DNA from: Apodemus sylvaticus
Lineage: Eukaryota; Chordata; Mammalia; Rodentia; Muridae
Assembly (NCBI RefSeq): GCF_947179515.1
Contig: NC_067481.1
Coordinates: 28,786,086-28,850,085 of the forward strand
DNA: 64,000 nucleotides
Reading direction: 5' to 3'
In this document: piece after piece, positions 24,760 through 39,700 of the stretch
How positions within the stretch are numbered: position 1 is the stretch's first letter
How the letters are laid out: each line of letters begins with the position of its first letter
The notes under the pieces: model-generated
The model's database searches: none
The model's input: only the letters and a program-made list of their open reading frames with translations
Told to the model about the DNA's origin: nothing
Program-made: the position numbers and the translations under genes

Positions 24760-27231
24760 CAGAGAAAGAGTATGTATGTGCATGTGTGTATAAGAGTATG
24801 TGTGAAAGAGTGTGTGAGACTGAGAGTGTGTATATATGAGAGTGTGAGAGAGTATGTGTGTGTCTGAGAGTCTGTGTGTGTATATGTGTGTGTGACACAG
24901 AGAAAGAGAGTATGTATGTGTGTGTGAGACTGAGTGTGTGTGTGTGTGTGTATGTGTGTGTGATACAGAGAGAGCTTTGTATGTGCCTGTATGGGCGTGA
25001 GTTTCAGACATACGGCCTTGCACACACCACACAGGTGTCCAGCCACTGAGGTTGGTTTCAACACCCTCACGTCTAAGTTGTTTTTTTTTTCCTTTAAACA
25101 TTTTCAGAAACATTTACTTGTGTGCATTTGTCCATGCAACTTCTCACAATCTCCCTCCACCATGTGGGTCCCAGGGATTGAACTCGGGTCCTCCTCAGAC
25201 TTGGCCAAAAGGACCTTAAGCTGCTGAGTCATGTCACTGGCACCACCCCTGAGGACTGGTTTTAGGGAGAAGGGGTTGTACTTGTTTGTTTGGTTTTCAC
25301 TGAGACAGAGTCTCATTCTGTAGCCCAGGATAGCCCCAAACTCATAACACCCCTCCTGCCTCAGCTTCCCAAATGCTGAATTTAATATGAGTTATCACAT
25401 CTGTATTTTTTGGAAGGGAAGGGGTTGACAGAGGTGGGGGAACAGTCAAGGTCTCACTCTGTAACAAGGCTGGTGGAGAACCGTCTGTAGACCAGGTTAT
25501 CCTGACACATCGCTCATACTGGCTTACTGTAAGTTTGACGCTAACCTGGGCTACATATTAAGCGTAATAGGATTTTACATGTACACCACCATACTTGTTC
25601 TCTGAGGTCCTTTTAAAAACATCATGTTAGCCTGGTGGTTGTGGCAGTGGCGGCACACACCTTTAATCCCAGAATTTGGGAGGCAGAGACAGGCGGATCT
25701 GTGAGTGTGAAGCCAGCCTGGTCTACAGAACAAGTTCCAGGACAGCCAGAGCTGCACAGAGAAACCCTGCCTCAAAAGAAAAACAACAAAACAAAACAAA
25801 ACTACCATGTTATTTTTTGCGCTCTTAATGACCACTGTTTAAATGACGGTGGTCAATAAAATGACCACTTTTTAATGCTCTCACTTTAGATTTTATTTGT
25901 CACAGGACATATTGGCTTTCTGGAATAGTGACTGCAGGTTGTAGCTGGTACAAGTGAATCGCCCATATGTGCAGTAGATAAACATCAGAGCATTATGCTG
26001 GGAAATGTGGCTCAATGGTTAGTGCTCGTCAAGGCTGCATTGAGGCCCTGGGTTCTGTCCCCAGCACATAATAACACAGCTAAGATTGTAACTTTACCTC
26101 AGGAAAAGGTAGCCTCGAACATACACTCCCAAAGTAGTATGAGAAAAAGCCCCACGTGGAGGAACATGCTGCAGTTTCAAAACACTTGAGATATGGAGGC
26201 AGGAAGTTTGGGTAACACTGGGTTTGCAGGTTCAAACCCTGTGTCCAGGGTTATTTCTTCCTGCCGACTAATGCTACTATATATATAATCAATCACTAGT
26301 GTCCGAAGGTTAGAGCAACAAGCCCCCTCAGGATGCAGGTGACTGGTGGCAGATAGGCTGAGGGGCAAGAAATCTCAGGGTGGTTTGCAGCTCTTGCCAC
26401 TCAAGAGGTTGACCTTGAGTGGCCTGACTGTGCCAGCAAGTCCCCACATCTTTTGATTACCTCAGGTGCCCTAGTTAAGAGGGCTTTAAACCTATAGACT
26501 TTTTTTTTTTCTTTTTTGAGGCTGGGTCTGGCTAGCCCAGGCTGACCCAGAACTTAATATGTAGACCAGGTTAGCCTCTTCCTCCCTCAGCCTGCTGAGT
26601 ACAGATGTCACAGGCAGGAGAAACCACACTTTGCTTTAGCACTTTATAAAAAAGTCTTTCTTTGTTTTTTTTTTTTTGTTTGTTTATTTCTGGTATCCCA
26701 CCCTTCTCTCACTGGGCGAGCCTGATTCACAGGCAGCTGCCCTCTCTTCTCACTCTGCTAGCCCAGTTCATAGGGTCAAGCAGTTCTAACAGCTTAGAAT
26801 TCTTAAAGGGCCAGGCGCACAAGAGAAATCACACTACTCACACACTTAAAATAAAAATAAATACTTTTCTAAAAAAGTAGGCCAGTTGGGGCTGGAGAGA
26901 TGGTTCAGCATTTAAGACACTGATTGCTTTTCCAGAGGTCCTGAGTTCAATTCCCAGCAACCCCAGGGTGGTTCACAACCATCTGTAATGGGATCTGATG
27001 TCCTCTTTTGATGTGTCTGAGGACGACAATGTACTCACACATATAAAAATAAATAATTAAAAAGAAAAGCAGGCTAGTTGCTGGAGAAATGCTCAGTGAA
27101 TAAGAGCACTGGCTGCTGTTACAGAGGACCCAGGTTTAGTTCCAAGCACCCAAATGGCAGCTCACAACCTCCTGTAACTCCAGTTGCAGGGGATCTGATC
27201 GATGCCCTCTTGTGGCCTCCAAGGACACCAG

Positions 27232-27267
<36 letters not shown>

Positions 27268-30200
27268 AGATCCATTTGTTTAGCATTGCTTCGTTTAGTT
27301 TTCTCCCTGCAATATTTTTTCTCTTGTGTCAAAGTGTAGACCATTGACTTGTCATTTTAACATCTTTAAGCTTTCATAGCACATGCTAATTACACATAAC
27401 ACTGGGTTTCAGGATGGTGTTCTCATACAAAAGCACAGCGCATCTGTCAATCATACACATCCCATAGTATCTATCTCTAGCCTCCTCCCACTCCCAAGAG
27501 GTCCCCCTTCTACTTTCATGGGGTGCATGGTGGGGGTCTTTGGATGAATCACATTAGGGTTGTTTGTGTCACAGGAGCCTAGACATCTTACCAGTGACTA
27601 TACCACTGAAGAAACGCTCCACCCATCAACTGTTATCTTTGCGTAAGTCTCCAGGGATGGAGGGAGTGCTCATGAGCCCATGTCAGCCCATGTCAGGATG
27701 TTGACAAACTCAGTCTTGCCCGGACCGGGTGCTGGAAATCACAGCTGCTCTGAGATCGGCAGCTGAGCATTCCTTACGTGCCCTCTGTCTTCCCCAGCCC
27801 CCAGCCTCACACACTTTCCTGAGAATGTTCCCTGAGCTTGAGTGGATGCTGCATCTGTGGACAGACGATCGCCGTCACTTTTTCTCCATACTTTGACCCA
27901 TTATAAATCTCCACACTCTGCTGACCACGGCAGGAAGAGGCCTCTGTGACCCGAGCTGTTGACACAGCTGCACCGTTATGTGGTTATTCAGAAGACACAT
28001 AATGATCTGGGTTTTGTTTCATCGAAACAGGTTCTAAGGTAGCCCAGGGTGGCCTCAGATTCACTCTATAGTCAAGGGTGGCCTCGAACACCTGGCCTTC
28101 CCGCCTCCCTTCCCAAATGCGGAGTTTCCAGGCATGGGCCTGGCCCACTCACTTGGTTTAATCTTATTGCTGGTTTACATTTTCCTTTTCTCTCTTTCTT
28201 TTTTCTTTCTGATATTTTTCTTTTAATTGTGTGTGGAGGGGAAGGCTGATGTGTGTGAGTGCAGGTTCTCTCCACAGCCAGAAGAGGATGTTGGATTTGG
28301 TGGAGCTGGGATTTACAGGCAGTTATGAGCTACCTGCCTGATATGGATGCTGAGAACCAAAATCTGTTAGACCTGTATTTGCTCTTAACCAGTGAGTCAT
28401 CTCCGACAGCTCTGTGTTGTGTGATCTGAGCCCGGCTCAGAGCAGTGGCAGTACATGTTTCTGGCCCCCTGCCCCAAAGTTGAGTTCCCAAATGAAAGAC
28501 ACACAGACGCGGCCTTCTAGTTTAATATGTCCTAAGCAGCTCAGTGGCAGGGCATCTCCCAAACCTACATGTGGCTAGTACACTCTCCCATCCAATATTC
28601 CTGAATTATTACTTACTAAAACCTATATTCCATCCTGGCCACCCTGAACCCAAGCCTGAGAGCCCCCTGGGCCTCGATCCCAGACTCTTCCCCTGTCTCT
28701 CTGTCCTGCACTTCTCCTTTCCCACCTTGGTGGTTCTCCTTCCTCCTCCAGCCCCTCCCCATGAATCCTAAAGTCCCGCCTCCATCTTCCTGCCCAGGTA
28801 TTGGCCACCAGCAACCTTATTCACCAATCAGAAGCAACTAGGGGCAGAGACTTTACATACGGATTCTTGCAATTTTGGGAACCAACAGCCCTGTGTTTTT
28901 CTTATTTAATAAACAAACAAACAACAACAACAACAAAATCAAGTGATCAGTGGTGATATATACCTTTTATTTTTTATTAGATATTTGCTTTATTACATTT
29001 CAAATGGCATCCTGTTTCCTTGTTACTACTCTGAAAACCCCCTATTCCCTTCCCCCCTCCTCCTGCTTACCAACTTCACCCCTCCACTTTCCTGACCTGG
29101 CATTCCCCTACTCTGGGGTGTCGAGCCTTCATAGAACTAATGATCTCTCCTCTTATTGATGTCTGAAAAGGCCATCCTCTGCTACATATGCAGCTGGAGC
29201 CATGGGTCCCTCCATGTGTACTCTTCGATTGGTGGTTTAGTCCCTGGGAGCTCTGTGGGTACAGGTTGGTACATATTATTGTTCCTCCTGTGAGGCTGCA
29301 AACCTCTTCAGCTCCTTGGGTCCTTTCTCTAGCTGCTCCATTGAGAACCCTGTGCTCAGTCTATTGGTTGGCTACGAGCCATGGGTATTTTGATCCACTT
29401 TCCAATAAGGATTAAAGTATCCACACTTTGGTCTTCCTTCTTCTTGAGCTTCATGTGGTCTGTGAGTTGTATCTTGGGGAGTCTGAGTTTTTGGGCTAAT
29501 ATCCACTTACCAGTGAGTGCATATCATGTGTGTCCTTTTGCAATTGGGTTACCTCGCTCAGGATGATATTTTCTAGCTCCATCCATTTGCCTAAGAATTT
29601 CATGAATTCATTGTTTTTAATAGTGGAGTAGTACACCTTTTAATTTCAAGCACTTGGGAGGCAGAAACCCCAAACTGAAAAATTGCAGAAGCATCTCCCA
29701 AACTTAAGCCAACTATTGAAAAGTATCATGCCAGCCTCCAGCAAAGTTTTTAAAATGCAAGCAGTTTGAGTTTGAGGCCAGTCTGATCTACAGAGCGAGA
29801 TACACAGGGCTGTTACACAGAGAAAACCTGTCAAAGCCCTCCCTCATCATATTTATGCTGGTTGTGGTGCACACCTTTAGTCCCAGCACTTGGGAGGCAG
29901 AAGCAGGCAGATCACTGAGTTCAAGGCCAGCTTGGTTTACATGAAGAGTTCCAGGATAGTCAGGGCTATGTAACATGACCCTGTCTCAACAGAACCCAAA
30001 ATAAACAGATGATTAATTAATTAAATTAGTAACTAAACAGATGATTAATTAATTAAATTAGTAACTAAAAATATATTAATTATGTTTATGATGTATGCGT
30101 CATGAATGTGGAGGTCAGAGGTCAGCGTGAGGGAGTTAGTTTTATCTGTGTTCAGGGATTGATCTCAGGTCCGAGCTAACGTATCACTGGCCTAGGGACA

Positions 30201-33200
30201 GATACCAGCAAAGAGAAGAAACAAAGGTCACTGTCAGCACATGACTTGGGTCTAATTGGCAATTGCTTTAAATTTCATTTTAAAAGCTTTGATGGCGTAT
30301 GGCATGATACATACATTTGGGAGATTCTTCTGCTACTTTCGGTTTGGGGCACGTGGCATCAGCCCTGCCCATCTCCCCTCTCTAGTGGTGTCTGAAAAGA
30401 TTAAGAGGCCTTGCCCAGGGTCTGGGGCATTCTCGCTTCCCGGCAGGGTTCATCTGCTGACCTCTGGTTCAACTTCCAAGAGCCACAGCCAATAGATACG
30501 GTTTCAGGAAGCGAAACAAGAGGCTTCTGGTCATGGGCCTGTTTGCTAAGGACTTATCAACATCCCTGCCGTCTTGGAGCCCAGCTCTGCTGTGATTGCG
30601 TCTAACCCAGACGAAATAGAGTGATCCTGCAGGAGAGGGGTGGATTTCCCAGTGGTTAGAGCACTCTTCCTAAGGACTCTGGTTCAATTCCCAGTACCCA
30701 TCTCCAAGCAGATCACAGGATATCTGACACCCCCTGGTCTCCAACATGCACATATCCACATATTTACATGTAATTAAAAATAAAACAAAAGTCTCAAAAA
30801 AAATTGGCTTCTGTGCCTATGTTTTTACTCACAGAGGTTTTATTTTATTTTATTTTTATTTTTTTATTTTTTTATTTTTTTTTTTGTTTTTTGGATTTGG
30901 TTTTTTCGAGACAGGGTTTCTCTGTATAGCCCTGGCTGTCCTGGAACTTACTCTGTAGACCAGGCTGGCCTCGAACTCAGAAATCCGCCTGCCTCTGCCT
31001 CCCAGAGTGCTGGGATTACAAACGTGTGCCACCACTGCCTGGCTATTTTATTTTTAAAAAGAGGAATCTTTTGTGTTGAGGGTGATGATTGCTAGCCCTA
31101 CCATTAGCTGTCCTCTCCAAAATGTGATAAAATGCCCCAGATCCCACCTGAAGTTCCTGGAGCCAGCCAGATGTTTTCTGTCCAGGTTTTATGAGGCTGG
31201 TCCAGGCAGGGGGTGTGACACCTTCTGGGTTTGCCTTCCCTGGCAGCTGTAGAGACAGACTCCAAAGGTGTTATGGATAGGTAGGTGCTGGGAAAGGAGA
31301 GGGGAGCTGCACCCCGAGGGCAGGAGAGTGAACCGAGCCCAGAGTCAAGTGCCCCAAATAAATGATAGAAAGAGCTGGTGTGCTTGAGGGCAGGCAGGAT
31401 CCCTGTGTGGAGCCCCAGAACAGGAGTTGCAGATGAATGTGAACTTCCATGCTGGTGCTGGGAATTGAACCCAGGTACTAGAGAAGAACAGTCAGTGATC
31501 TTAACTACTGAGCTATCCCTCCAGACCCATTATTTTTGTTTTTATTAATTTTATTTTCTAGTGGAGGAGCTTTGTTTAGGTATTTTGTTATACACCCCTG
31601 CCCCTTGTACAGTGCTGAGAGTCAAACCCAAGGCCTTAGATATGCTAAGCAGGAACTCCATCACTGACCTCTGACCTCTGACCTCCAGCCTAAGGCTTCT
31701 GTTTTTACTGTTGCTTTCTGTTTTGCGTTGTTTTTATTTTGTGAGTGTTTTTTGCTTACGTGGATGTATGTAGGGCACATCCTCACATGCCTGGGAGGCT
31801 AGAAAGGCGTAGTAAGTCCCCAGAAACTGGATTTACAGATGGTTGTCAACTGCCACGGGGGTACTGAGAACTGAACCTGAGTCCTCTGTGCAAAAGCAGT
31901 AGATGACATCAACCGCTGAACCATCTCTTCTGTCCTGGAACTCACCTTGTAGACCGGGCTGGCCTTGAACCCAAAGACCCGGCTGCCTCTGCCTCTCAAG
32001 GGCTGGAATTAAAGGTATTTGTCTTTTTGACACCGGGCCCTCCAGGCCGGCCTTGAACTCAATATGTAGTCAAGGCTGACGTTGAACTTCTGATTTCGCC
32101 TCTACCTTCCAAGTGCTGGGATTAGAGATGTGTATCACCACTACCAAGGCTATGCAGCACTAGGGAATCAAACCTGTGGCTTCATGCATGCTGGGCAAGG
32201 ATACCACCCACTGAGCTATGTCCCCAGCCTCTCTAAGGCAGTTTTGACTGCAGTCTGTGGAACAGTGAACCATGCCAGAAAGCTTCGTGGGTAGAGCAAG
32301 TTGAGACCCCAAAATCTTTGCAGGTGCACACTTGAGGCGGGAGGTGCCCCCCCACGCCCTGCCAGATTCCTGGCCTGGAACATGTTCTACTCGTCCTGCA
32401 TAAGGAGATGTGACCTGTGGTCACACAGGCCCAGGACAGAGTTCTCCATGCTAATGAGACACCTAGAGGCCCTGAGGGTTTAGCCAATAAGCTCCCTTTT
32501 CCCAGACCTTCCTACCTGCTTGGTCTTTAATCTCCGGTCCACCCCGAGAAGTTGGTATGCTATGCGTCCATTTTCCATGATGACTAACCAATAAATAGTT
32601 TGGAACCAAGGACTGTCTCTTTCAGCAAGATCTGCCGTGGGGAGCATGGGAGCATGTAGGTCTTTGCCTACAGAACCGCAGCTTAAGTCTCGAATAGAAG
32701 GCCTCTCTGTGCTGCCAGCCCCAACTACAGCCAAGCTAAGGACCTTCATCAATGAGCTAAGCTGTAGCTCCACCCCCACCCCGCCCCCTTGAGGACCTGT
32801 GGACCCCTGACAGTTCAACTTCTCTGTGTGGTTCTCCAGCAGTGACTGGGAGGGGGGGGGGTGTTGAAACCCAGGGGAAACCAGCCTCAGCTTTCACACA
32901 TCTTATAGAGTGCTTTCCTACCCCCAGAGCAGTCAAGGTCCCTGCATTTCACCTCCTGAGCAGACAGACAGAATGCAGACCCACAGTAGTCCAGTCTCTA
33001 ATCTATTTTAGGAGGAGCCAGCAGTCTTACTGATTGTGAGCGGTCCGGTCAGTAGGAACACACTGATTTAGGTCGCAGAATGAGCTGTCGTCTACTTGAG
33101 CTGTTGCTTGAACTGTTGTGTAACTCTCTTTTACAAGCATGCCTTTTTTTGCCAGGCGGTGGTGGCGCACACCTTTAATCCCAGCACTTGGGAGGCAGAG

Positions 33201-33212
33201 GCAGTTGAAAAA

Positions 33213-33252
<40 letters not shown>

Positions 33253-36200
33253 ATTTTATTTTATATGTATGAGCATTTTGATCCCATGTATGCACATGTG
33301 TGCACCATGTGCATACCTGGTGCCTGAGGTCAGAAGAAAGAGGACAGCACATTCCTGGAACTGAAGTCATGGATGGTTGCAAACAAAAACGTGGATGCTG
33401 GGATTTGAACCCAGGCAGCCTGCAAGAAAAAAATATGCTTTTTTTTTAAAAAAAAAAAGTAATTTATTTATTTTTATTTTATGTGCACTGGTATTTTGCC
33501 TGCATGTATATCTGCTGGAGGGTGTCAGATGCCCTGGAACTGGAGTTTACAGACAGTTGTGAGCCACCATGTGGGTGCTGGGAATTGAACCTGGGTCCTC
33601 TGGAAGAGCAGCCAGGGCTCTTAACCACTGAGCCATCTCTCCAGCCCGCACAAGAGTGCTTTTACCAAACGATTTTACTGCATTTTATTTATGTGTTTGA
33701 GTGTGAATATATGCATATGTACGGTTGCCTACAGAGGCCGGAAGAGGGTGTCAGAACCCCTCGGGCAGAGTTGAGGCCACCTGGTGTGGATGCTGGGAAG
33801 CAAACCCCCATCTTTCACAAGGGCAGCATCCCCAGCCTTCTGCTCATCGCTTTCCTTGAGTTGCCTTAAAGTCTCTCTATTGACTTTCTTTTTTTTTTTT
33901 TTTTAAAGATTTCTTTATTTATTTTATGTATATGAACTGTAAGACACTGTAGCTGTCTTCAGACACCCAGCAGAGGGCGTCAGATCCCATTACAGATGGT
34001 TATGAGCCACCATGTGGTTGCTGAGTCTTGAACTCAGGACCTCTGGAAGAGTAATCAGTGCTCTTAACCACTGAGCCATCTCTCCAGCCCTCTATTGACT
34101 TTCTTGGATTTGTTTTTGTTTTGTTTTGTTTTGTTTTCTGAGACAGGGTTTCTCTGTGTAGCCCTGGCTGTCCTGGAACTCACTCTGTAGACCAGGCTGG
34201 CTTCGAACTCAGAAATCTGCCAGCCTCTGCCTCCCAGAGTGCTGGGATTATAGGTGTGCGCCACCACTGGCCGGCGCCTATTGACTTTCTTAGAAATTTC
34301 ATCATGAAGCTGGTCATCTGGGTGGATTTTCATTTCTCTCTGGAGTGTTGTTCTTGTCTTATCTTCCAGACCAAAGCTTGGTATCTGGGAAACCTTATCC
34401 TAACAAGAAGCAGTGTGTCCCGGGCTGTTCTCAGCCCTCTTCCTGCAGAATGCATAGCCGTGTCTGGGACTACAGGGCAAAGTCACAGTGCACAGTGAAC
34501 TCTGTAGAGAGCACACAAACTTCTCTTATTGGAAGCCCCTGGAAGCAGAAGACTAATGTTTTGAAAAGGACTTTTTTTTTTTAAGATTTATTTATTTGTT
34601 TTATTTATATAAGTACACCGTAGTTGTCTTCAGACACACCAGAAGAGGGCATCAGATCCAATTACAGATGGTTGTGAGCCACCATGTGGTTGCTGGGAAT
34701 TGAACTCAGGACCTTTGGAGGAGCAATCAATACTCTTAGCCACTGAGCCATCTCTCCAGACCAAAAGGACTTCTTTTGTACAGGAAGCTCTATTCCCCCC
34801 CCCTCCCCCAGACTGGGTTTCTGTCTCTGTGTAGCCCTGGCTGTCCTGGAACTCCCTCTGGAGACCAAGCTGGCCTCCAATTTGCAGAGATCCACCTGTC
34901 TCTGCCTCCCAGATGCTGGGACTAAAGGCGTGGGATACCACCAATTTGACTGGGATTTTCTAATCTAGAAATCTCTAACAGATGGCATTTCCTTGACTTG
35001 CTTAGAATTATTTGCTTATGTGTACATATTTTACACAGAAATAATGTGTGCTGCTTTAAAAAATAGCAAATAGATCCAGCAACATGCTGATTAAGTTTAT
35101 TGGTTACAATCGTGTCAGGGTTGTTTTAATCCTAACACAGTTTTTGGTTTCTTGTTTTTTTGTTTACATTCTTATACAGGGTTTCTCTGTGTAGCCCTGG
35201 CTGTCCTGGAACTCACTCTGCAGACCAGGCTGGCCTCAAACTCAGAGATCCACCTGCCTCTGCCTCCCGAATGTTGGTATTAAAGACCTCATGGGCCACT
35301 ACCACCTGGCTTCTATAAGGATTTTTTTTTTAAGGAACTTTATATTGAAGTATACCACAAACCTAGAAAAGGATGCTTTTAAATTTTTATTCACTTATTT
35401 TTCTCTGTGTGGAGGAGGCCACCTGAGCGTCAGGTGATATGTATGGTGGTCAGAAGACAACTTTGTGGCACTGGTTCTCTCCTACCTTTAAGTGGGTTTG
35501 GGGTGCTGAATTAAAGATTGTCAGGCTTCTGGGCATCTGCTCTACCCACTGAGCCATCCTGCGGGCCCCAGAGTATGTTTATTAAGTGCTTATTGGAGAC
35601 CAAGCTAGGCATGTTCTGTACTGTCATTCCTTCTGCAGCCCTTTACATTTTCCTTTCCTTTTATTTTGTTGTTATTGTTTTGAGACAGGATATCATATAG
35701 TCAAAGCTGGCCTCAAACTCTCTGGGCCGCCAAGGATGGCCTTGAACCCCTCACCCTCCTTCCTCAGGTGTACTGAATCACAGATGAACACTACCATGCT
35801 TTGTAGAGGTATCCAGGTTTTTGGGCATGTTTTGAAAGCATTCCACTGACTGAGTTACATCCTCAGGCCTATTTATGTAGTTTTAATTGGGGGGCAGTGG
35901 AGTTGAGATAGAGTCTTACTCCTTAGTACAAGCTGGCTTGGAACTTACTGAGTTGACCAGGCTGTCCTTGAACTTGTGGTAACCTCTGCTTCTCTGCCTG
36001 CTGAATGCTGGAGTGCACCATCACGCCCACTTTCCTCAACCCTGTTAATTTTGTCTTGAGGTAGGCCCTCATGAAAGTACACAGGCCATGTTGAGTGTGG
36101 TGGGATGAAGAGGCAGGAGGATCATGTCCAGTGACTGGACAGGAGTTTCAGGCCATCCTGAATTATGTTGAAAGACCAAGAAGGAGAAGGAGGGAGGGAG

Positions 36201-36719
36201 GGATGTAGATGCTGGACTTGAACTTCAGTCCTCCTGCCTCAGGCTCCCAAATAATTGGAACTTTTAGGACAAAAACAAACAAACAAACAACAAACAAAAC
36301 AAACCTGCTAGTTCCAGCCACTCCAATAGGCTGTGTTCACCCACCCAACCCAAGCCTCTATACAGAAATCTAGTCAATGTGGCCATCTCTGAGGTACTGA
36401 CGTGAGTGTCGGACTTAAAGAGAAGGGGCAGTGAGCAGGTGGTGTTGGTGATTAAGCATTCCTGGCTGTGGTGTGGCTCTGCTCTTCACCTGGGAGGAAG
36501 CAAGATCGGTGGGTGATAGCAAGAGAGAACGGGTCTGATTCCTGCAAACCAGTAGGTTAATAGTTCATGGAAAGCTGGACGGACCACATGCCGCGCCTTA
36601 AGACAAGCTGGGAAGGAAGGAGCCAACACCCAAAGGTTGTCCTCTGATCTCCACAGGTCACATGTGCACTGTGGTACACACATCTGCACAGACATGTGAG
36701 CAAGTACACACACTACACA

Positions 36720-36755
<36 letters not shown>

Positions 36756-39700
36756 GCTCCATCTTGTAGCTTCTCTATCTTTGAAACACTATATTGTCTG
36801 TGATTTGTCCTGCCTCAGGCCCTGCTAGGTGACTGCAGATTTAGTAGGAAGAGTCCCTTTATGTCTTCATCCGTAAAGAGGAATGAGATACTTATCTCTG
36901 CTTTCTAGGGAGACTCTTCCGGTAGGTGCAGAGGTAAGCAGGTGTCGCAGAGTGAAGGGCACAGGTGCAAAGGGCGGGCAGAGGTGCCAGGCTTTCCTGT
37001 GGGCTAAGTCAATGGTTATTAGCAAAAGTGACCTCTAAATACCTCTCACCAGATCATAGAGGTTTGCCACCACTCCCTACGCTGTCCCCACCCGTCTCCT
37101 TCCCTCTTTCCCCTTTCCTTCCTAACCTTCCCTTCCTTTTAAACCCCAGTTCTCCGCAGGAGCATGGACCACTTAACCAAAGACATCTCTCCAGCATTTC
37201 TTTGTATTTAATTTTACTTGCCTTTATTTTAATTTTGTGTTGAGATGGGATCTTGCTGTGTAGCCCAGGATGGCCTCAAACTCTTGCTGCATTCAGTGTG
37301 CTGGAATCACAGCCTAACCATGCCTGAATATCTATCTGTCTATCTGGTACTGGGATCAAATCTATAGGTACTGGGATCAAACCTAGGCCTCTGCACACAT
37401 ACCAAGCCATTGCTTTATCACTTAGTTAAAGCACCAGTCCTTGTTTTTGTTTTTTTGAGTACAGGTTGGACTATGTCCCTGAATTCACCATGTAACCCAG
37501 GCTGGCTGAAAGCTCTAACTAAGCAGTGAGTGATAGTTATTAAAGAGATTTTGTGACAGAGTCTCTTGTATCAAATCTGGTATGTGGCGAGGATGACCTT
37601 GAACCCTTGGCTTCTACTTCCTTGGTGCTGGGATTATAGGCAGGCACCACCACACCCAGCTACATTCTGGTGACTTCTGAATTCTATTGTTCAAAGGGTT
37701 TCTAAGGATTTTTTTTTCTTTAAACTTTTTCAATAAATGAGGTCAGGGGGCGGCGCCATAGGTCCCAAAGCCTATGAAATCCTTTCTATACAAGTTCACA
37801 ACATGTTTTTACTGTTAATGAGGTGATAACCTTGTTTGTGAAAGTCTTCGAGAGCACTGTACAACAGCCAGGAAAGAGAAATTAAATTCAAAAGTCATAC
37901 CTTCTGTCTTAGTCGGGGTTTCTATTCCTGCACAAACATTATGACCAAGAAGCAAGTTTGGGAAGAAAGGGTTTATTCAGCTTACACTTCTGCATTGCTG
38001 TTCATCACAAAAGGAAGTCAGGACTGGAACTCAAGCAAGTCAGGAAGCAGGAGCTGATGCAGAGGCCATGGAGGGATGTTCCTTACTGGCTTGCTTCCCT
38101 TGGCTTGCTCAGCCTGCTCTCTTATAGAACCCAAGAACACCAGCCCAAAGGTGGTACCACCCACAAGGGGCCCTCCTCCTCGATCACTAATTGAGAAAAT
38201 GCCCCACAGCTGGATCTCATGGAGGCACTCCCCCAACTGAAGCTCCTTTCTCTGTGATAACTCTAGCCTGTGTCAAGTTGACACACAAAACCAGCCAGTA
38301 CACCTTCCTTCATTCAGTTCATGCATAAATTTTGCTGCTTTGCCCTTTTTACTTCAAATAGCTCTACAAAAAAAATTGAATATTTTCTTCACATGAGCAA
38401 TCTACACTATACCACTCCCTGCCCCCCAAGACAGTTTCTCCATGTAGCCCTGGCCGTCCTGGAACTGGCTCTGTAGACCAGATTGTAATGTTTTGTGAAT
38501 TATGCTGAAAATTTCAGCTTCTAGCAAGAGAGAAGGATCTAGCACACTCCTGGATGTCACGCTCCTTTTCCTTCCCATGATCCTTTCCTTTCCTGGTCCT
38601 CCTACTCTTCCTCACTTTCTTCTGCCTCCTGAGTTCTGGGACGAAGGCCCACCCCCATACCTGATTCTGATGACATTAGCTCACCAATCTGTGTGGACCT
38701 GTCTCAACTCGAGCTATCAATCTTCAGTGAAGGGGCTGACAGAGCCTAGTAGCTCCGCCATCACGTCCAGTGTCAATGTGTCTGTCAGCTCAGATTTCGG
38801 TGTATTTTGAGGCCAGTGGTTAAGTCCAATGAGTCACTAAGGAAACATAGCATCCAGAGGAGGAAGTGCAGACCATGTTCTTAACCGCAGCCAAAACCTG
38901 TCACCCACACAGCAAATATCAGCAAATTAATTACTTAGTAAGCATTTACCCTTCCCTGAGATTCTAAGGAGCTAACCCCCAGTTTTCATGAAGGTCAGGC
39001 AAATACTCTACAGTAAGCTGCATCCCCTTTTGTAATTATTAGGATACTTAATGTATCAGTGGTTTTTATCCTCTTTTGTTTTTTGAGATTTCATTTGATT
39101 TTGCTCCATATGTTTAGATATTTCACCTGCATGGATATGTGTGTGCACCATCAGAGACAAGAAGAGGCCATTAGACGTTTTGGACTCAGGTTACAGACAG
39201 ACAGTTGTCAGCCACTGTGTCAGGGCTGGGAATTGAACCTGGGGACTCTGGAAGAGCAGTCTGTGCTCTTAGTCACTAAGCCATTTCTACAATCCCTTGT
39301 GTGTGTGTGTGTGTGTGTGTGTTTTTAACAGGGTTTCTCTGTGAAACCGTCCTGGCTGTCCTAGAACTTGCTTTCCAGACCAGTCTGGCCTGGAACTCAC
39401 AGAGCTCCACCTGCCTCTGCTGAAACTAAAGGCGTGCACCACCACCACCTGACTTTGTTTTTTTGAGGAGTCAGGTTTTTTTTGTTTCATTTGTTTGAGA
39501 TAGGGTCTCACTCTTTAGGCCAGGCTGGCACTGAATTCACAGTAATCCTCCTGCCTCCGCTTCCCCCCAAGTGCCAGGATTCCAGAGTTTTCTATCTCTG
39601 CAGTGGGTTGGTTCTTCAGCGAGGAGACCAAGGACACAAAGAGCTGGCTGTGGCTTCCCTGAAGGCAGGCACCACACCATGGAGTCTGGACACACACATC

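Noticed and set aside
24702..25113. Thr-His-rich minus-strand frames
   Set aside because: Translation of the GT/GA array; also seen at 43.4-44.2 kb for the same reason.
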